Source of the DNA: Posidonia oceanica
Lineage: Eukaryota; Streptophyta; Magnoliopsida; Alismatales; Posidoniaceae
Assembly: GCA_037176725.1 (NCBI GenBank)
Contig: JAZBRS010000060.1
Coordinates: forward strand, 55,332,001-55,396,000
Reading direction: 5' to 3'
DNA: 64,000 nucleotides
The notes beneath the pieces were generated by a model, which was given only the letters and a program-made list of their open reading frames with translations, did not search any database and was not told where the DNA came from. How positions within the stretch are numbered: the stretch's first letter is position 1; each line of letters starts with the position of its first letter. The position numbers were made by a program, and so were the translations under genes. Shown piece after piece: positions 34,025 through 44,950 of the stretch.

Positions 34025-34319
34025 GGTCTTATTTGGTAAAAATTTTGGAATAAATTTTAGATGTATAATTTTGATTCTGTGTACGTAAGTCGAAGTGGAA
34101 TAATTGTATGATTATGAGTGTAAAATCTGTTTGATATAAAAGATAGATTCTCTTATAATTAATCTAATGTTGGATTCTCAAATAAAGTATAAAAATATAA
34201 TCAGTTTCGTTTCGGTTAATGTGCAGAATCTGTCATTTCAATAGCTGTTTGGTTTAGCTAATGAGCATAGTAAGATTCTGAGACAATCTGCAAGTCCAAA
34301 ATCTTTACCAAACAGAACC
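34025..34319. mobile_element. Tourist-like (PIF/Harbinger) MITE, 295 bp
   Basis: Left end GGTCTTATTTGGTAAA and right end TTTACCAAACAGAACC are inverted repeats matching at 13 of 16 positions. The flanking trinucleotide is TAA on both sides (34022-34024 and 34320-34322), the standard PIF/Harbinger duplication. There is no coding capacity, so it would have been moved in trans. Confidence 0.75.
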
Positions 34320-34322
34320 TAA

Positions 34323-36096
34323 GATTCAAATAATTTTGTCTGATACCCTTCAATGGAGGATCTTGACTAAAAATTAGTACATCATTGCAATAAGGTTTAG
34401 AAGGTCATACGACTTGGTTGAGGCTTTTTTTCTCTTGACAAAATAGAGGTTGAGTGGATGGATACTTCAACATATTCATTAATCTACTTCACAGTCGAAC
34501 TTAAAGTAAGTTCAACACATCAGTGTCCATTATAGTATAGTCCATTTAATGAATCTCAGAAGTTTGAGGTACCATTTAATGTAGACCTTAAAAATATATG
34601 TTATATGAACCCATTTGATGTAAAAGTCAGATTAACTTAAATCTGATCGTTATACCTTGCAACAAATTAATAAGATGCTGATAGAGGTTGGCGGTTAGCA
34701 GTAAAGTACGGGAATGCAAGTGCTTGCAGATTTTATGAGCACTACCAGCCATGCTTTATGTGCTTGGCCAAAGAATTCGTTTCAAAGATGTCAGTTTTCA
34801 AGCAAATCAGCTATCCATATTATAATAGAGAAGCATCTTAGAATGGCTTGGACCGTTATGAGGTCCACGATCACCCATAGTTTCCACCATTGATGGGGGT
34901 ATGTCTAGATCCAACCGGTATTTGAAATTTCTAACAACTGAAGCAATGGTAAACAATCTTTCTATTATAGAAAAATGTCACAACACCTAAAATTTCCGCC
35001 AAGTAATAATCATTTCTCTAGCAAGAGCTGCGCTGCCATCGTCGCTCTGTAAAATTAGATGTCATCGACTCCCTCCCCGTTGTTGGTGTTGACTGTTGCA
35101 TTTTTTGTTGAAGTTTTTGTAGAGTTTAGTCTTCCTTTTCATTTTTTATGGTGTTATAGCATGTTTTCTTCGGAGTTTTAGAATACGGAGGTATTTGTTT
35201 TTCATCTTCATTTCTTTAGTTTTCCAGAATGCTTTTTTTTTTTTTTACACGTTTGTAGATCCATTTTCAGTTAGATCTTGGGATATGAAAATCGATCTTA
35301 TTGATGGACTTATTTGTTTTTATTGTACATATGTTCAATTATTTCGGAAGGTGTTCATAGTTTTTTTAGATTTCTTTTTTTTTTCGTGATTTTTTCAAGG
35401 TTCTTATTCTTTTTTATGAATTTTTTCTGGGCACCCTCATTTGATTTTTTGTTGTCAATTTCTCGTAATAAAAATTTCCAAGAAAGGAAATAAGAATTTA
35501 AGTTCTACATGATATAGTGGAAAATAAAATGGAAATAGAAGATTTCAATAAGAATTTTAAATGGTAATTTAAACAAGAAAATTGAAAATTTAAATATTAA
35601 TTATCCCTACAAAATAAGGTGGAAGTTAATGGATAGAAATTTCCAAGAACAGAAGTTTGAATAAACTCCTGTAAAATAGAGTGCAAATGGAAAAAAATAG
35701 AAAGACAAAATGAAAAAATGGAAATTTAAAAAGAAAATGTAAAGAAAGTAATGACAAAACAATTCATTTCTTTTTCTATCCTTATTCAAATTCAAACTCA
35801 ACTTTTTGAATTCTCCATCCTCACGATTACCAAAACAACAATGGCACTGGGATCAAGCGAGCACGTGTCATATTGTCAATGCAACTTTTCCAATTCCCAA
35901 GGAAAAAAAATACCAACAATAGAAAATACTTTCTTCATCTAAGCCATTATATAAATCCAATGAAGGAGATTAATCAGATCGTTGTTTCACATCTACAGTT
36001 GAGAAGGCTTCTAAAAAAATCCTATAGTAATATCTCGACACAAATGTCATAGTGGATGAATTTGAAGATCCAAAATGGATCATCAAAATAAAGTTT
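34323..36096. other. AT-rich unique DNA
   Basis: No gene recognised. T-rich and A-rich stretches near 35100-35450 and 35470-35760 give only short random frames. Confidence 0.5.
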
Positions 36097-36098
36097 TA

Positions 36099-36269
36099 CA
36101 CTAGTACACAGTTAATAAGTTGTGTATGAAAGATCAACTACCATTAGATTGCTATCCAACTGTTATAATGTGTGTAGGAAAAAGACAAAAAAAAAGAATT
36201 ATATCAACTATTTATGAAGAATCAAAAGGTTAACAACTAATATATAACCATGTTACTTATACACTAGTG
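36099..36269 (-). mobile_element. Small TA-flanked inverted-repeat element, copy 2 (171 bp)
   Basis: Ends CACTAGTACACAG... and, read from the other side, CACTAGTGTATAAG.... Flanked by TA on both sides (36097-36098 and 36270-36271). Homologous to 33766-33957 in opposite orientation. The family is unknown; the CACTA-like ends and TA flank do not fit one superfamily cleanly. Confidence 0.5.
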
Positions 36270-36271
36270 TA

Positions 36272-37541
36272 CAGCTTCATTAGACTTAAAATAGATATAT
36301 AAGGAAGTAAGTTGCTACTAAAGCTAACTTACAACTTAAACGCTTCAACTTAAGTTTGTAGATATCAAAGTTGCTTCAAAACATTAGCACTGATCTTGCC
36401 CTTGGTCAACACGTCTAGTAGCATAAGTTGCAGTCAGGTTGGCTGGCTTAAACCAGTTAGACAGGTCACCTCCACTCGATCTTGAGAGCCACAACACAAT
36501 TTAATGTCAAAGGACCTCGGCCATTGTGTGGTCGAAGGCATTCCGATGCTAAAGTCAAGATATGAACAGTATGAGAGGATAGATTAGGTTTGAAAGATGT
36601 ATAAAAACATACCTTTGTATCAAAATGAATGCAGAACTTATAGCTATTTGTGGGTAAGTGAAGTACTGTTTACCTTGACCAATAAAGTTCCGTCACACGT
36701 GTGGGTACTTGATGATCCGACGAATGTGTTTGCCTTAACCAACGCTTGGTCATTTATTCACTCCATTTTCTTTCTCTTCACTCAATCAGATCAACAGTTC
36801 GCTTTTGTTTGTTGGACCAAGGTCTAGGACCAGTCCCCACATTAAGACTTTCTTCAATTATCGAGTGGTAGGTCAACTACTGAAGTAGAAGAAAGAATGT
36901 CTGACCAAGTCCTTGTTAAATTCAACACTTTCGTTAGGGAATATAGGTCATAGATGCCTTGTGGCCCACCCATGCACAACTGGCCATGAAAAGTCGTGCT
37001 GTATTAGGGGCATGCCACTAGTAAACGTGATGCACCTCTTCAATTAAAGTGCAGAGCCCCTTCGATTAATGTGTAGGGCCTCTTCGATTAACGTGCAGGG
37101 CCTCCTCAATTTTCGAAACAATTGCGATGACTATTCAAATTCTGAGAGGCGTTTATATATAAAAGGTGATAACCAAGGTAAGCTATTTGCCTGATTTCCA
37201 TCTAAGTGAAAGCTTTTGAGCAAGAGTTCCGAGGAGTACGATTGACTGTGAAAACTAAGATGGCTGAGAGGAGTATCAATGTGCAAAAGGGTTGAGTAGT
37301 CGCGATGCATTCTCAAGGTACAAAGTCTAAGTCTAGGTCTAAGAGTTCAAGTTCAGGAGGCTCGTCAAGCAATGGGATAGAGCAGATCAAGCGGACTGAG
37401 TAGATGGAGGATACGACTTAGTAGACGGAAGATACATACATATACATAGTATCCGAGCACGAAGGCGAGCAAACAGGTCGGAAGGAAACAAAGCACAAAA
37501 CATGAACGGCGTCAACATCCGAGAGGGGGAAAGGACTGATG
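36272..37541 (+). other. Upstream region of element F, left boundary unresolved
   Basis: Contains three degenerate ~23-bp direct repeats (TTCGATTAAYGTGCAGGGCC type, 37035-37105) and a TATA-like TATATATAAAAGG near 37152. It could be leader or promoter sequence of the element that carries the PF04195-like ORF. No 5' LTR or primer site was found. Confidence 0.35.
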
Positions 37542-39395
37542 ATGTCGAGGTGGTTCAATCAGACAAAGAGCACCTTGCTCAGCCGTGATCTCCAGTAGAT
37601 AGAGGAGTGCTTTGGAATCCCTAGTGACTATGTCTCGAGGACGATTGATAAGGGCGAACGCATTAGCCATACAAATCTAGGATGCTTCACCCTATCTAAG
37701 GATCATCTAGTCGCCAACCTATGGCTTCCTCTCCCACCATTCTTCTTCGAAATGTGCTAGTGGTATGGGATAGTGCCAACTCAGCTCCACCTGAACAGCA
37801 TTAGAAGCTTCATTTCATTCACCATGCTAGTGACCCACTTTGGCATGTGCTCGTCATTGCTGCTATTCCGGAAGACTTTCATGTTGGTGGAGACATACAT
37901 GTAGTTGGGGCGATACTACATCTCTCTTCGTCGGTTTGGAAAACATATCACCGGAATTCCCTCAAAGGTGAAAAGCTTTTTAACTAAGGGATTTACAGTG
38001 CAGTAATTGGCCGAGGAAACATTCTTCATCTCAGATTGGGGTTGCCTAAGGGAGGGGACGAATATCGAGCCATCCTATCAAGAACTATCAACCCATGAGC
38101 TGGAGGTGCTGAGGCTAAACGAGGATGGGTATGTGCTATATTCTGAGTTTTCATCTGTAGACAATCTCGTACGTGCTACCTTAAGACTTGCTGATGGACC
38201 ATTTGAGCACGAATATGAGCTCAATTTCGAATATCCCCCATCAAAGGACTGAGAGTGGGGATTTGTTTAGGATGAGGTCGAGGAGATACGTATCCAAACT
38301 AAAAGGAGAATATCCCTTGATCATCTGATGGGTTTGTGCTTCGACAAGTTGGTGACCCTTATGTAGCCTCTACGACCATTTTGTCCTTCATGAGTGCTTA
38401 ACTCTTGTATTCTTGCTTTATTATCTCCTTTACTTTGCACTTCAAGATTGCTTTACTCTGTGGTCTAATCCTTGCACCTGCCTGCTACGTCGGAAGAAGA
38501 GGGTGAAGGTGGACACTAGTCGATTCGGCTTTGAGAAGTCGTCGCAGGTTGAGAAGGTGGTCGCTCACCCTACTTCGTGGCTCCCGCCCTCCAAGTATTG
38601 ATTGGGCTCGTGTCAGCACTACTGACCAGGTCCTACATCGATATGAGTGAGAGGTCCACCCGTAGGAAAAACTGTGGGACTGAGCAGAGGGAAAAGCCCT
38701 CATCAAGTTGCATAATCGAGGATCTTGTCATGCAGACAGTGGCTGGGGGAAAGGGTAAGGGTAAGGAGGAGAAATTTCCAGAGTCAGAGCACGGCTCCCA
38801 CAACGCAACGATCGAGTTGGGCCCTTTATGTCAAAATTGGGTGGACAATTACATCCTACCTGGGGACATGAAGTGGCTTGCGGTGATCGAGTGAGTGGAC
38901 ATTATCAACATGATCCCAGTTCATAATGCCTTTGTGAGTATTTTTTATCTTTTTTGCCTTTACAGCCTGGTCGTCAATCGATTCTTGGTTTCGCTGACCA
39001 TTCAACTCTTGGGTGTAGGGATTCCATTTTACGCTTGAGGTAGCTCAACTGCTCTCAGCGAAGTTCGAGGAGAAGGCTATGGTGGAGAACAACCTTTTGC
39101 TATTGATCAAAGACAAGGTTGAGAAAGATAAGGCTGCGGCTGAAGCAATAGTGGCCGATATGTTGAGCAAAAACACCAAATTGGCTTCAAAATTGGAGAT
39201 GTCGGAGGCACGGGTTGAGGAGGAGGAGAAGGCCAAGCTGAGTAAGTTGCTCGAGCTAAACATACGGTTACATGCTTAGATAAAGGAGCTGAGCGATGCA
39301 AAGAAATTGACCGAGAAGAGGGTGTCCGAGGCCCAGGGGAAGGTAGTTGCGGCCATGCTTAAGGTTTCGGAGGTCGATATGTGAATCGAGAATGC
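37542..39395 (+). pseudogene. PF04195-like 'putative gypsy transposase' ORF with coiled coil, decayed
   Basis: One frame from the ATG at 37542 to 38252 reads through several stops (for example in EMC-TAG-WYG). It shows the family pattern: LWLPLPPFFFEM, IVPTQLHLNSIRSFISF, LLLFRKTF, ITGIPSKVKSF, FFISDWG. After an intron-like or shifted stretch, a C-terminal coiled coil (about 39050-39390, for example NNLLLLIKDKVEKDKAAAEA) appears in another frame. This combination is common in plant retrotransposon-associated ORFs; despite the Pfam name no transposase activity is established. It is followed by a minisatellite, a polypurine tract and a Tat-like LTR, so it is probably an additional ORF of element F. 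The family call is from pattern memory. Confidence 0.65.
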
Positions 39396-39403
39396 CATCA
39401 AGG

Positions 39404-39650
39404 AGTGTCTTTTAATTTGACCCCCGCAGCCGTGTCTTTTAGTTTGACCCCCACGGGCAACCCCTGCGGCCGTGTCTTTTAGTTTGACCCCCTCAGGCAA
39501 CCCTCGTGGCTGTGTCTTTTAGTTTGACATCCCCGGGCAACCCTCGTGGCTGTGTCTTTTAGTGTGACTCCCTCGAGCAACCCCTGTGGTTGTGTCTTTT
39601 AGTCTGACCCCCTCGGGCAACGCCCTTGGCCGTCTCTTCATCTGACCCTC
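39404..39650 (+). repeat. About 41-bp minisatellite
   Basis: Five to six units of GTGTCTTTTAGTTTGACCCC followed by CTCGGGCAACCCTCGTGGCT, with substitutions. It interrupts the end of the coiled-coil frame and precedes the polypurine tract, the position where Tat elements often carry tandem repeats. Confidence 0.85.
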
Positions 39651-39767
39651 ATTGTGTCTCGTCCAAGCCTGGTGGCAGCAGGCATTGGATTTCTTTTAGA
39701 ACCCTGGGTAGTGCCACACAGGGGTATCGTCTCGCCTTGTAGCTAGCTTCGTGCCGAAGCCATCTTC

Positions 39768-39784
39768 AAAGAGGGGCGGCAATC
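39768..39784 (+). promoter_or_regulatory. Polypurine tract of element F
   Basis: AAAGAGGGGCGGCAATC directly before TGTAGATATC. Its form and distance match the polypurine tract of the central element. Confidence 0.55.
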
Positions 39785-42700
39785 TGTAGATATCTCGTTT
39801 TGACACTCCCCTCATTGTAGTGAAACCCCTTTGCACCATATCATGCTCAATTCACCTCTAGATCTCCTTTTCTCGATCTAAGCTCTCTCATTCGAGCCAA
39901 TTGCTTATCGTGGGTGTTAGAAGAGTGTTTTCCTACGTCCAACTACTCGTATAACAACTCTCCAAACTATTGCCCGATCAGCTCAGTCCATAGATCCAAT
40001 TTGGTCCCTAGGTCACCACATTATTTTCGTGCCTTTAAGAGATCCTTTGTTTGTACTTTAATGACAGTAATTTGAGCCTTGTTAATTTCTTGGCCAAATT
40101 TGGAAGGTGGACTGCCTGGGTGTGTTAAACGCGGGTGTCCCTGCGTTTAACATTGGATGCTGGTTTACCAGCGTCTAACATTGAAACCCTGTGTTGACCA
40201 CAACTTTCCTTATTTAGCCAAATCCGAAGTCTTGTGTGTTGCTCCTTTTGGAGGTCTGTTGACCAAGTAATTAATAAATCTTTATTTAATTAGCATTAAT
40301 CCACCATTAATTGCTAATTAATCCTTCAAATCCACAGCTGTACCTTGAAGGGTCATTATACGTGGGATTCCAGTCGTCCAACGTAGAACGCATGATTCCA
40401 TGTGTCTTACGGCGGCAATTTGCTGGATCAACTTTCCTTATCTGGCCCAAATTTTATCTGGTTTCTTTTACCATGTTTGGATCCCTTGACCAGTCAAAGC
40501 CTTTTAATGCCAATCAAGAGTGGCTTAATCACAGTTAATCAGCATTTAGAGGAGAATATTCTTTATCCACAATAGTTGTAGCTCGGGAGGCTGTTAGATG
40601 CTGGTTTCCCTGCGTCTAACATTGAAAGCAAGGATATACGCGTCCAACGTTTCTGTTTTGGAAACTTTGCTGAGTTGGCTCCCTTTGGCACATTTTGTTC
40701 TTCCCCTGCTTTCATAAAAGCAGGGTAATCCTCAACCTTGAGAGGGATGGAAAATAGAGATTAGGGACCAGAGACTGGATTTTTGAGAGGACTAGGAATT
40801 TGAATTGAGAAAATACAGACTTGAGAGAAAATAGAGAGAGAAAGAAAGCGAGAGGAAGAGCCTAAAAGTTTGAGAGTTTTGTCATCGACTACGTCATATC
40901 AATCCTTCACGTGTCAAGCAGTCCATTACACCCAAAGGGGGTTTTACTTTAGCGTTATATTTTACTTTACACATTTGCATATTACATTTCCTTTATTATA
41001 TTGTTGTAGCTAGGCATCCATAGGTAGTTACAACCGAGGGGATAAAACCCCTCGGGTAAGTGTTATTCCTTGTCTTTTGTTTATGTCATTTTCTACACAT
41101 CTAGGATTACTTACTACACTGAATTAACCTGTAGCTTTCATATCATTTTGTTGCAAGGAAGAAAAAGAAGAAGAAGAAGAAACTCACCAAAGCACAGGCA
41201 CCCTTGGGCAACGCTGGCGTTGTCCTAAGGTAGCTGAACCCGCAAACATCACATCTCCCAAGGCATCTCGAGAGTCGGCGAAAGCGATCCTGGAGTGGTG
41301 ATCACACCAACTTTCTCACACATGGAGTGGCAAAGTTGGGTACAACAAAAAGGGGACCCCGAGAAACCAAAAGAGAGACGAAAACAAAAGCCTCCTCTTC
41401 TCCCTCAAAACCCCGTATCCACAGTCTGGCGGTCACGGTGGGATGGCTAAAAGTGCTCCCGTGCAAAGGTGAGATTCTGATCTCTTCTTCTTCTTCTTCT
41501 TCCTCTCTTTTTTTCTTTTAGTTGTTATTTTTTCGTAAGTTTACACGATAGTGGCAAAATTCCTCATAGTGTTTTGAGGCACCGCTACCCTTGTTTTGTT
41601 GTTTTTACGTTCAAAATATCTGAAACCATCTCCCTTTTCTCTGTGATTCTCGGGAGTGGAATTGGTTCATAAAAAATCACTGTTTTCCGAAAAAACTCAC
41701 TGTCAGTGTGTTATACACACGATTCTTAGCGTTTAACATTAAATGCGCCAGTATTTGCGTCTAACAACACTGAACAGGAACTCTTTCTGTTTTGTAAACT
41801 TCTTGTTTTCTTTGCTTCTAACTGGCCTGTTAATTGAGGTGTGAGGTAATTGGCTTTGCTGTAGGGACCAGAACTTTGATTCTTAGGTGCTTTTCAAAAA
41901 TCAAAAACAAAAAAAAATCGAGTTTTTCTCTGTGTCTTGCATGGTCCTATTCGGGAACTAATTTGTTTGTATCTTCTCTTGAGTTACATAAATAACCATT
42001 TAAGTCCCAAGCACCTCTGTTGCAAAGGGCCTAAAAGACATGTTTGTGTTGTCATTTTCTTTCACAAGGGTCCCTTTTTCCTCCCTTGGCTCTTGTGAAA
42101 GTAAATTAAAACCTCAAGTGTTGATTTGCATTCTCCCTTCCCCTTCGGTGGTTTGTGGTGATTGTTTGTGCTTGATACGTGAGAGACCTGATCAATCCTG
42201 AGTACGCTGAGCTCTACCTCTACGGGATAGGGACCTAAGTGTGTTCAGGCTCCCCAAAGATTCTCAGGAGTTGAGATAGGATCAGTACCAAAAAAACAAA
42301 GAAAAAAAAATATTTTACCTATTTTGTGAGGATCCATAGTCATCCCTGAAAAAAAAGAGGTCATACCCAAGCTTTAAGGCACCCTGAGAGCTATGCAGGT
42401 TTAAAATACTAATGACAAAGTGAAAACCCTTTGAGGCTCTACCTCTCATAGGCGACCTGCGTCGCCACTGCTCCTACTGGCGACGTGCCCTGTCGTTGTG
42501 ATGACAAGCGACACATGCCTGAGCTCAGACAGTGGACAGAGTCTACGTTTGTCGGCTTGTCTTTCACTTACTTGATTTGCTTTGCTCTACTTTTGTTTCC
42601 CTGGTTTATTTATTATTATATCATGTTGATTTAACCTTAATTAGTCATTTTAGCATGGTTTTGCTAAGCTTTGCATGATTTACAAATGCATCTTGCATAC

Positions 42701-42816
42701 TGCCCTTTGGCGAACATAAACCGACGTTATACGCCAACATTAGCCACACAAGAACGGATTGGCCAAGAAAGACCGACTTACACGGGCGTGTCGGGGGTGC
42801 CTAACAGCTTCCCCGC
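39785..42816 (+). mobile_element. 3' LTR of element F, cut by LTR D
   Basis: Starts TGTAGATATCTCG after a polypurine tract. It contains hairpin pairs GTTAAACGC/GCGTTTAAC (40124-40151) and GTTAGATGC/GCGTCTAAC (40593-40620), a TATA-like CATAAAAGC near 40718 and a GGGTAAGTG donor-like site near 41060. It ends inside the conserved block (GTGTCGGGGGTGCC... CTTCCCCGC), where the reversed LTR D begins. The missing end lies outside the window or is lost. Confidence 0.6.
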
Positions 42817-44605
42817 TGTAGTAATCCTGCTCGAATCGGCACGTCCATGCATGTTGCCAGAGCTCACGTGCATCGACCGATGAGAGGCCGCTGATAGCGG
42901 GTGGATCCGAGGAAGGAAACTCGACTCAAAAACACCGGAAAAGGGCAGAAAAACAAAGATAAAGCAAATTCAGAGTCGCCACCTAGTCTATTAAATCAAA
43001 AGACGAGGAAAATCGAGGAAAAGCATGAAAACATGCGAAGGGTGCAATGCTATGCAGAAATAAATGACTTATGCCTAGGATAAGGGCATAATGGTCATTA
43101 CAGGCCAAGAGAAAGGGTAAGGACTCCTGTTACGCATGGGGAAGGTATTAGGCACCCCCGATACACCTGAAATTAGTCTCTTTAGACTTCTCGCTCATAT
43201 ATGCAGGAATGTCGGCAAATGCTTGCCTTTACTGTACGCCCGAGGGCGAGGGATGCTATGAATGCCTAATGAATGCTATTACTTGCTTAATTACATGCTT
43301 AAGATGACATGATGCGTGATAGAAATTAAACGTGCAGTCTATGTACTTAGTAGCGCTGCCAGTGTTCTGAACTGGGCATGCCCTGGTTCATAAGAACTCT
43401 AGACAGTAAGCATCACTGTCCTAAATGCAATGTAGGCGAGAAACAAAACGATGGATAAAACCATGCGATGTGAATAGCGACATGCATTTATAAAAACATG
43501 CTAGACTTAGTAAAAACATGCCAAAGTGCCTAATTAAGGTTAAAATGCCACAAAGAGATGATAAACATGTTAGGAATGCTTAAACAGGGGTAAACAAGTT
43601 AAGCGGGCAGAAATCAAAGCGGCAAATGGGTGCTCTGTCCACTGTTTGGATAACTGACAAATACACGCAGGCCATACGTGCAGGCTATACGCGCATCAGT
43701 TTGCTGTTCCAGACAGCGAACATCATTGCCCAATCTAGCTATGCAAACGAAATCAAAACAAAGAACTAAAGACATGGCAAGCTAGAGTAAACATCTAGGA
43801 ATAAAATCATGCAATTAGATTCCTAAATGGGTGCATGGAAAGGTGCAAAACCTTGGCTCAAACCTCGACCTAGACTGCCCAATATGCGCATGGAACACAC
43901 GCACCAGGTTTGACATTCCAAACAGCGAGATTCGCCGGTCGATTTCACTATGCAAACGGCTGTGAAATATGAAAGCAAATGCAGGCAGACCTAGATGGCA
44001 TACTAGGGAATACATTCATGCAATTAGAATTGAAAATGGGTGCATGGGGAGGTGCGAAACCTTGGTTGGAAACTCAACCGGAACTGCCAAATACGCGCAT
44101 GGAATACACGCACCAGGTTTGACAGTCCAAACGCGAAGTTCGGCGATCGATTTCGCTATGCAAACGGCTATGAAATATGAAACTAAATATATGCAGACCT
44201 AGATGGTATACTAGGGAACACAAGCATGCAATCAAAACTAGAAATGGGTGGCTGTGGCGCCCTCTAGCCGAGCTCAAAGACTTGTCGGTCTCACACGGCT
44301 GGCGACGCACTTCGCCGGAGAAGAAAGCCAAATACAGCGATAGAGGCTAGATAAAATGCAATTAAACATCCAGGAAGCAAGCACGGAGTAGCATGAAGGT
44401 AAAGGAGAGGTCGCTCACCTGCGGGAGCGCGTGGAGCGGCTCCCCGACGTAGCTCGCCGACGTGCACGGCCGTTTAGGTTGCTGCGGCGCAGGAGTTAGC
44501 AGCGGTTGCTCGGTGTGATCGGGCTTTGCTTGTGGTGGTCTAGCGATCGTGCAAGAGTAGTTTGGCAGCGTTTGGTGCCGCAATGTGGCTTCTGGTTGTT
44601 GTTGG
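42817..44605 (-). mobile_element. LTR D, partial (reads right to left)
   Basis: Reverse complement of an LTR 3' end: TGTAGTAATCC start, GGATCCGAGGAAGG block, PBS-like 11-mer at 42971-42981, conserved block at 43070-43200. It carries three related units of about 185-210 bp (43630-44228). It is broken at 44605 by LTR E. Confidence 0.75.
43630..44228. repeat. About 209-bp tandem duplication in LTR D
   Basis: Unit 43811-44018 repeats at 44019-44228 (AATGGGTGCATGG..., CACGCACCAGGTTTGACA..., CTAGATGGCATACTAGGGAA). A more degenerate unit precedes them. Confidence 0.8.
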
Positions 44606-44950
44606 TGTAGTAACCCTGAAAATCGACGCGTCCATGCACGATGCCAAAGCTCGCGTGCTCCGATCGAAAATAGGCCACTATGGGCGGGTGAATCCGAGGA
44701 AGGAAACTCGACTCGAAAACACCGAAAAAGGAGGAAAAACAAAGATAAAGCAAATTCGGAGTTGCCACCTAGTCTATTAAATCAGGAGACAAGGAAAATC
44801 GGAGAAATGCATGAAAAACATGCAAAGGGATGCAATGCTATGCAAAGATATGACTCGTGTCTAGGATAAGGGCATAATGGTCATTGCGGGCCAAGAGAAA
44901 GGGTAAAGACTCCTGTTACGCACGGGGAAGGTGTTAGGCACCCTCGATAC
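44606..44950 (-). mobile_element. LTR E, partial
   Basis: A second LTR 3' end in the same orientation (TGTAGTAACCCTG...). It covers the PBS-like site (44757-44767, with one change) and the conserved block, then stops at 44950 where the LTR of element A begins. Confidence 0.7.
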
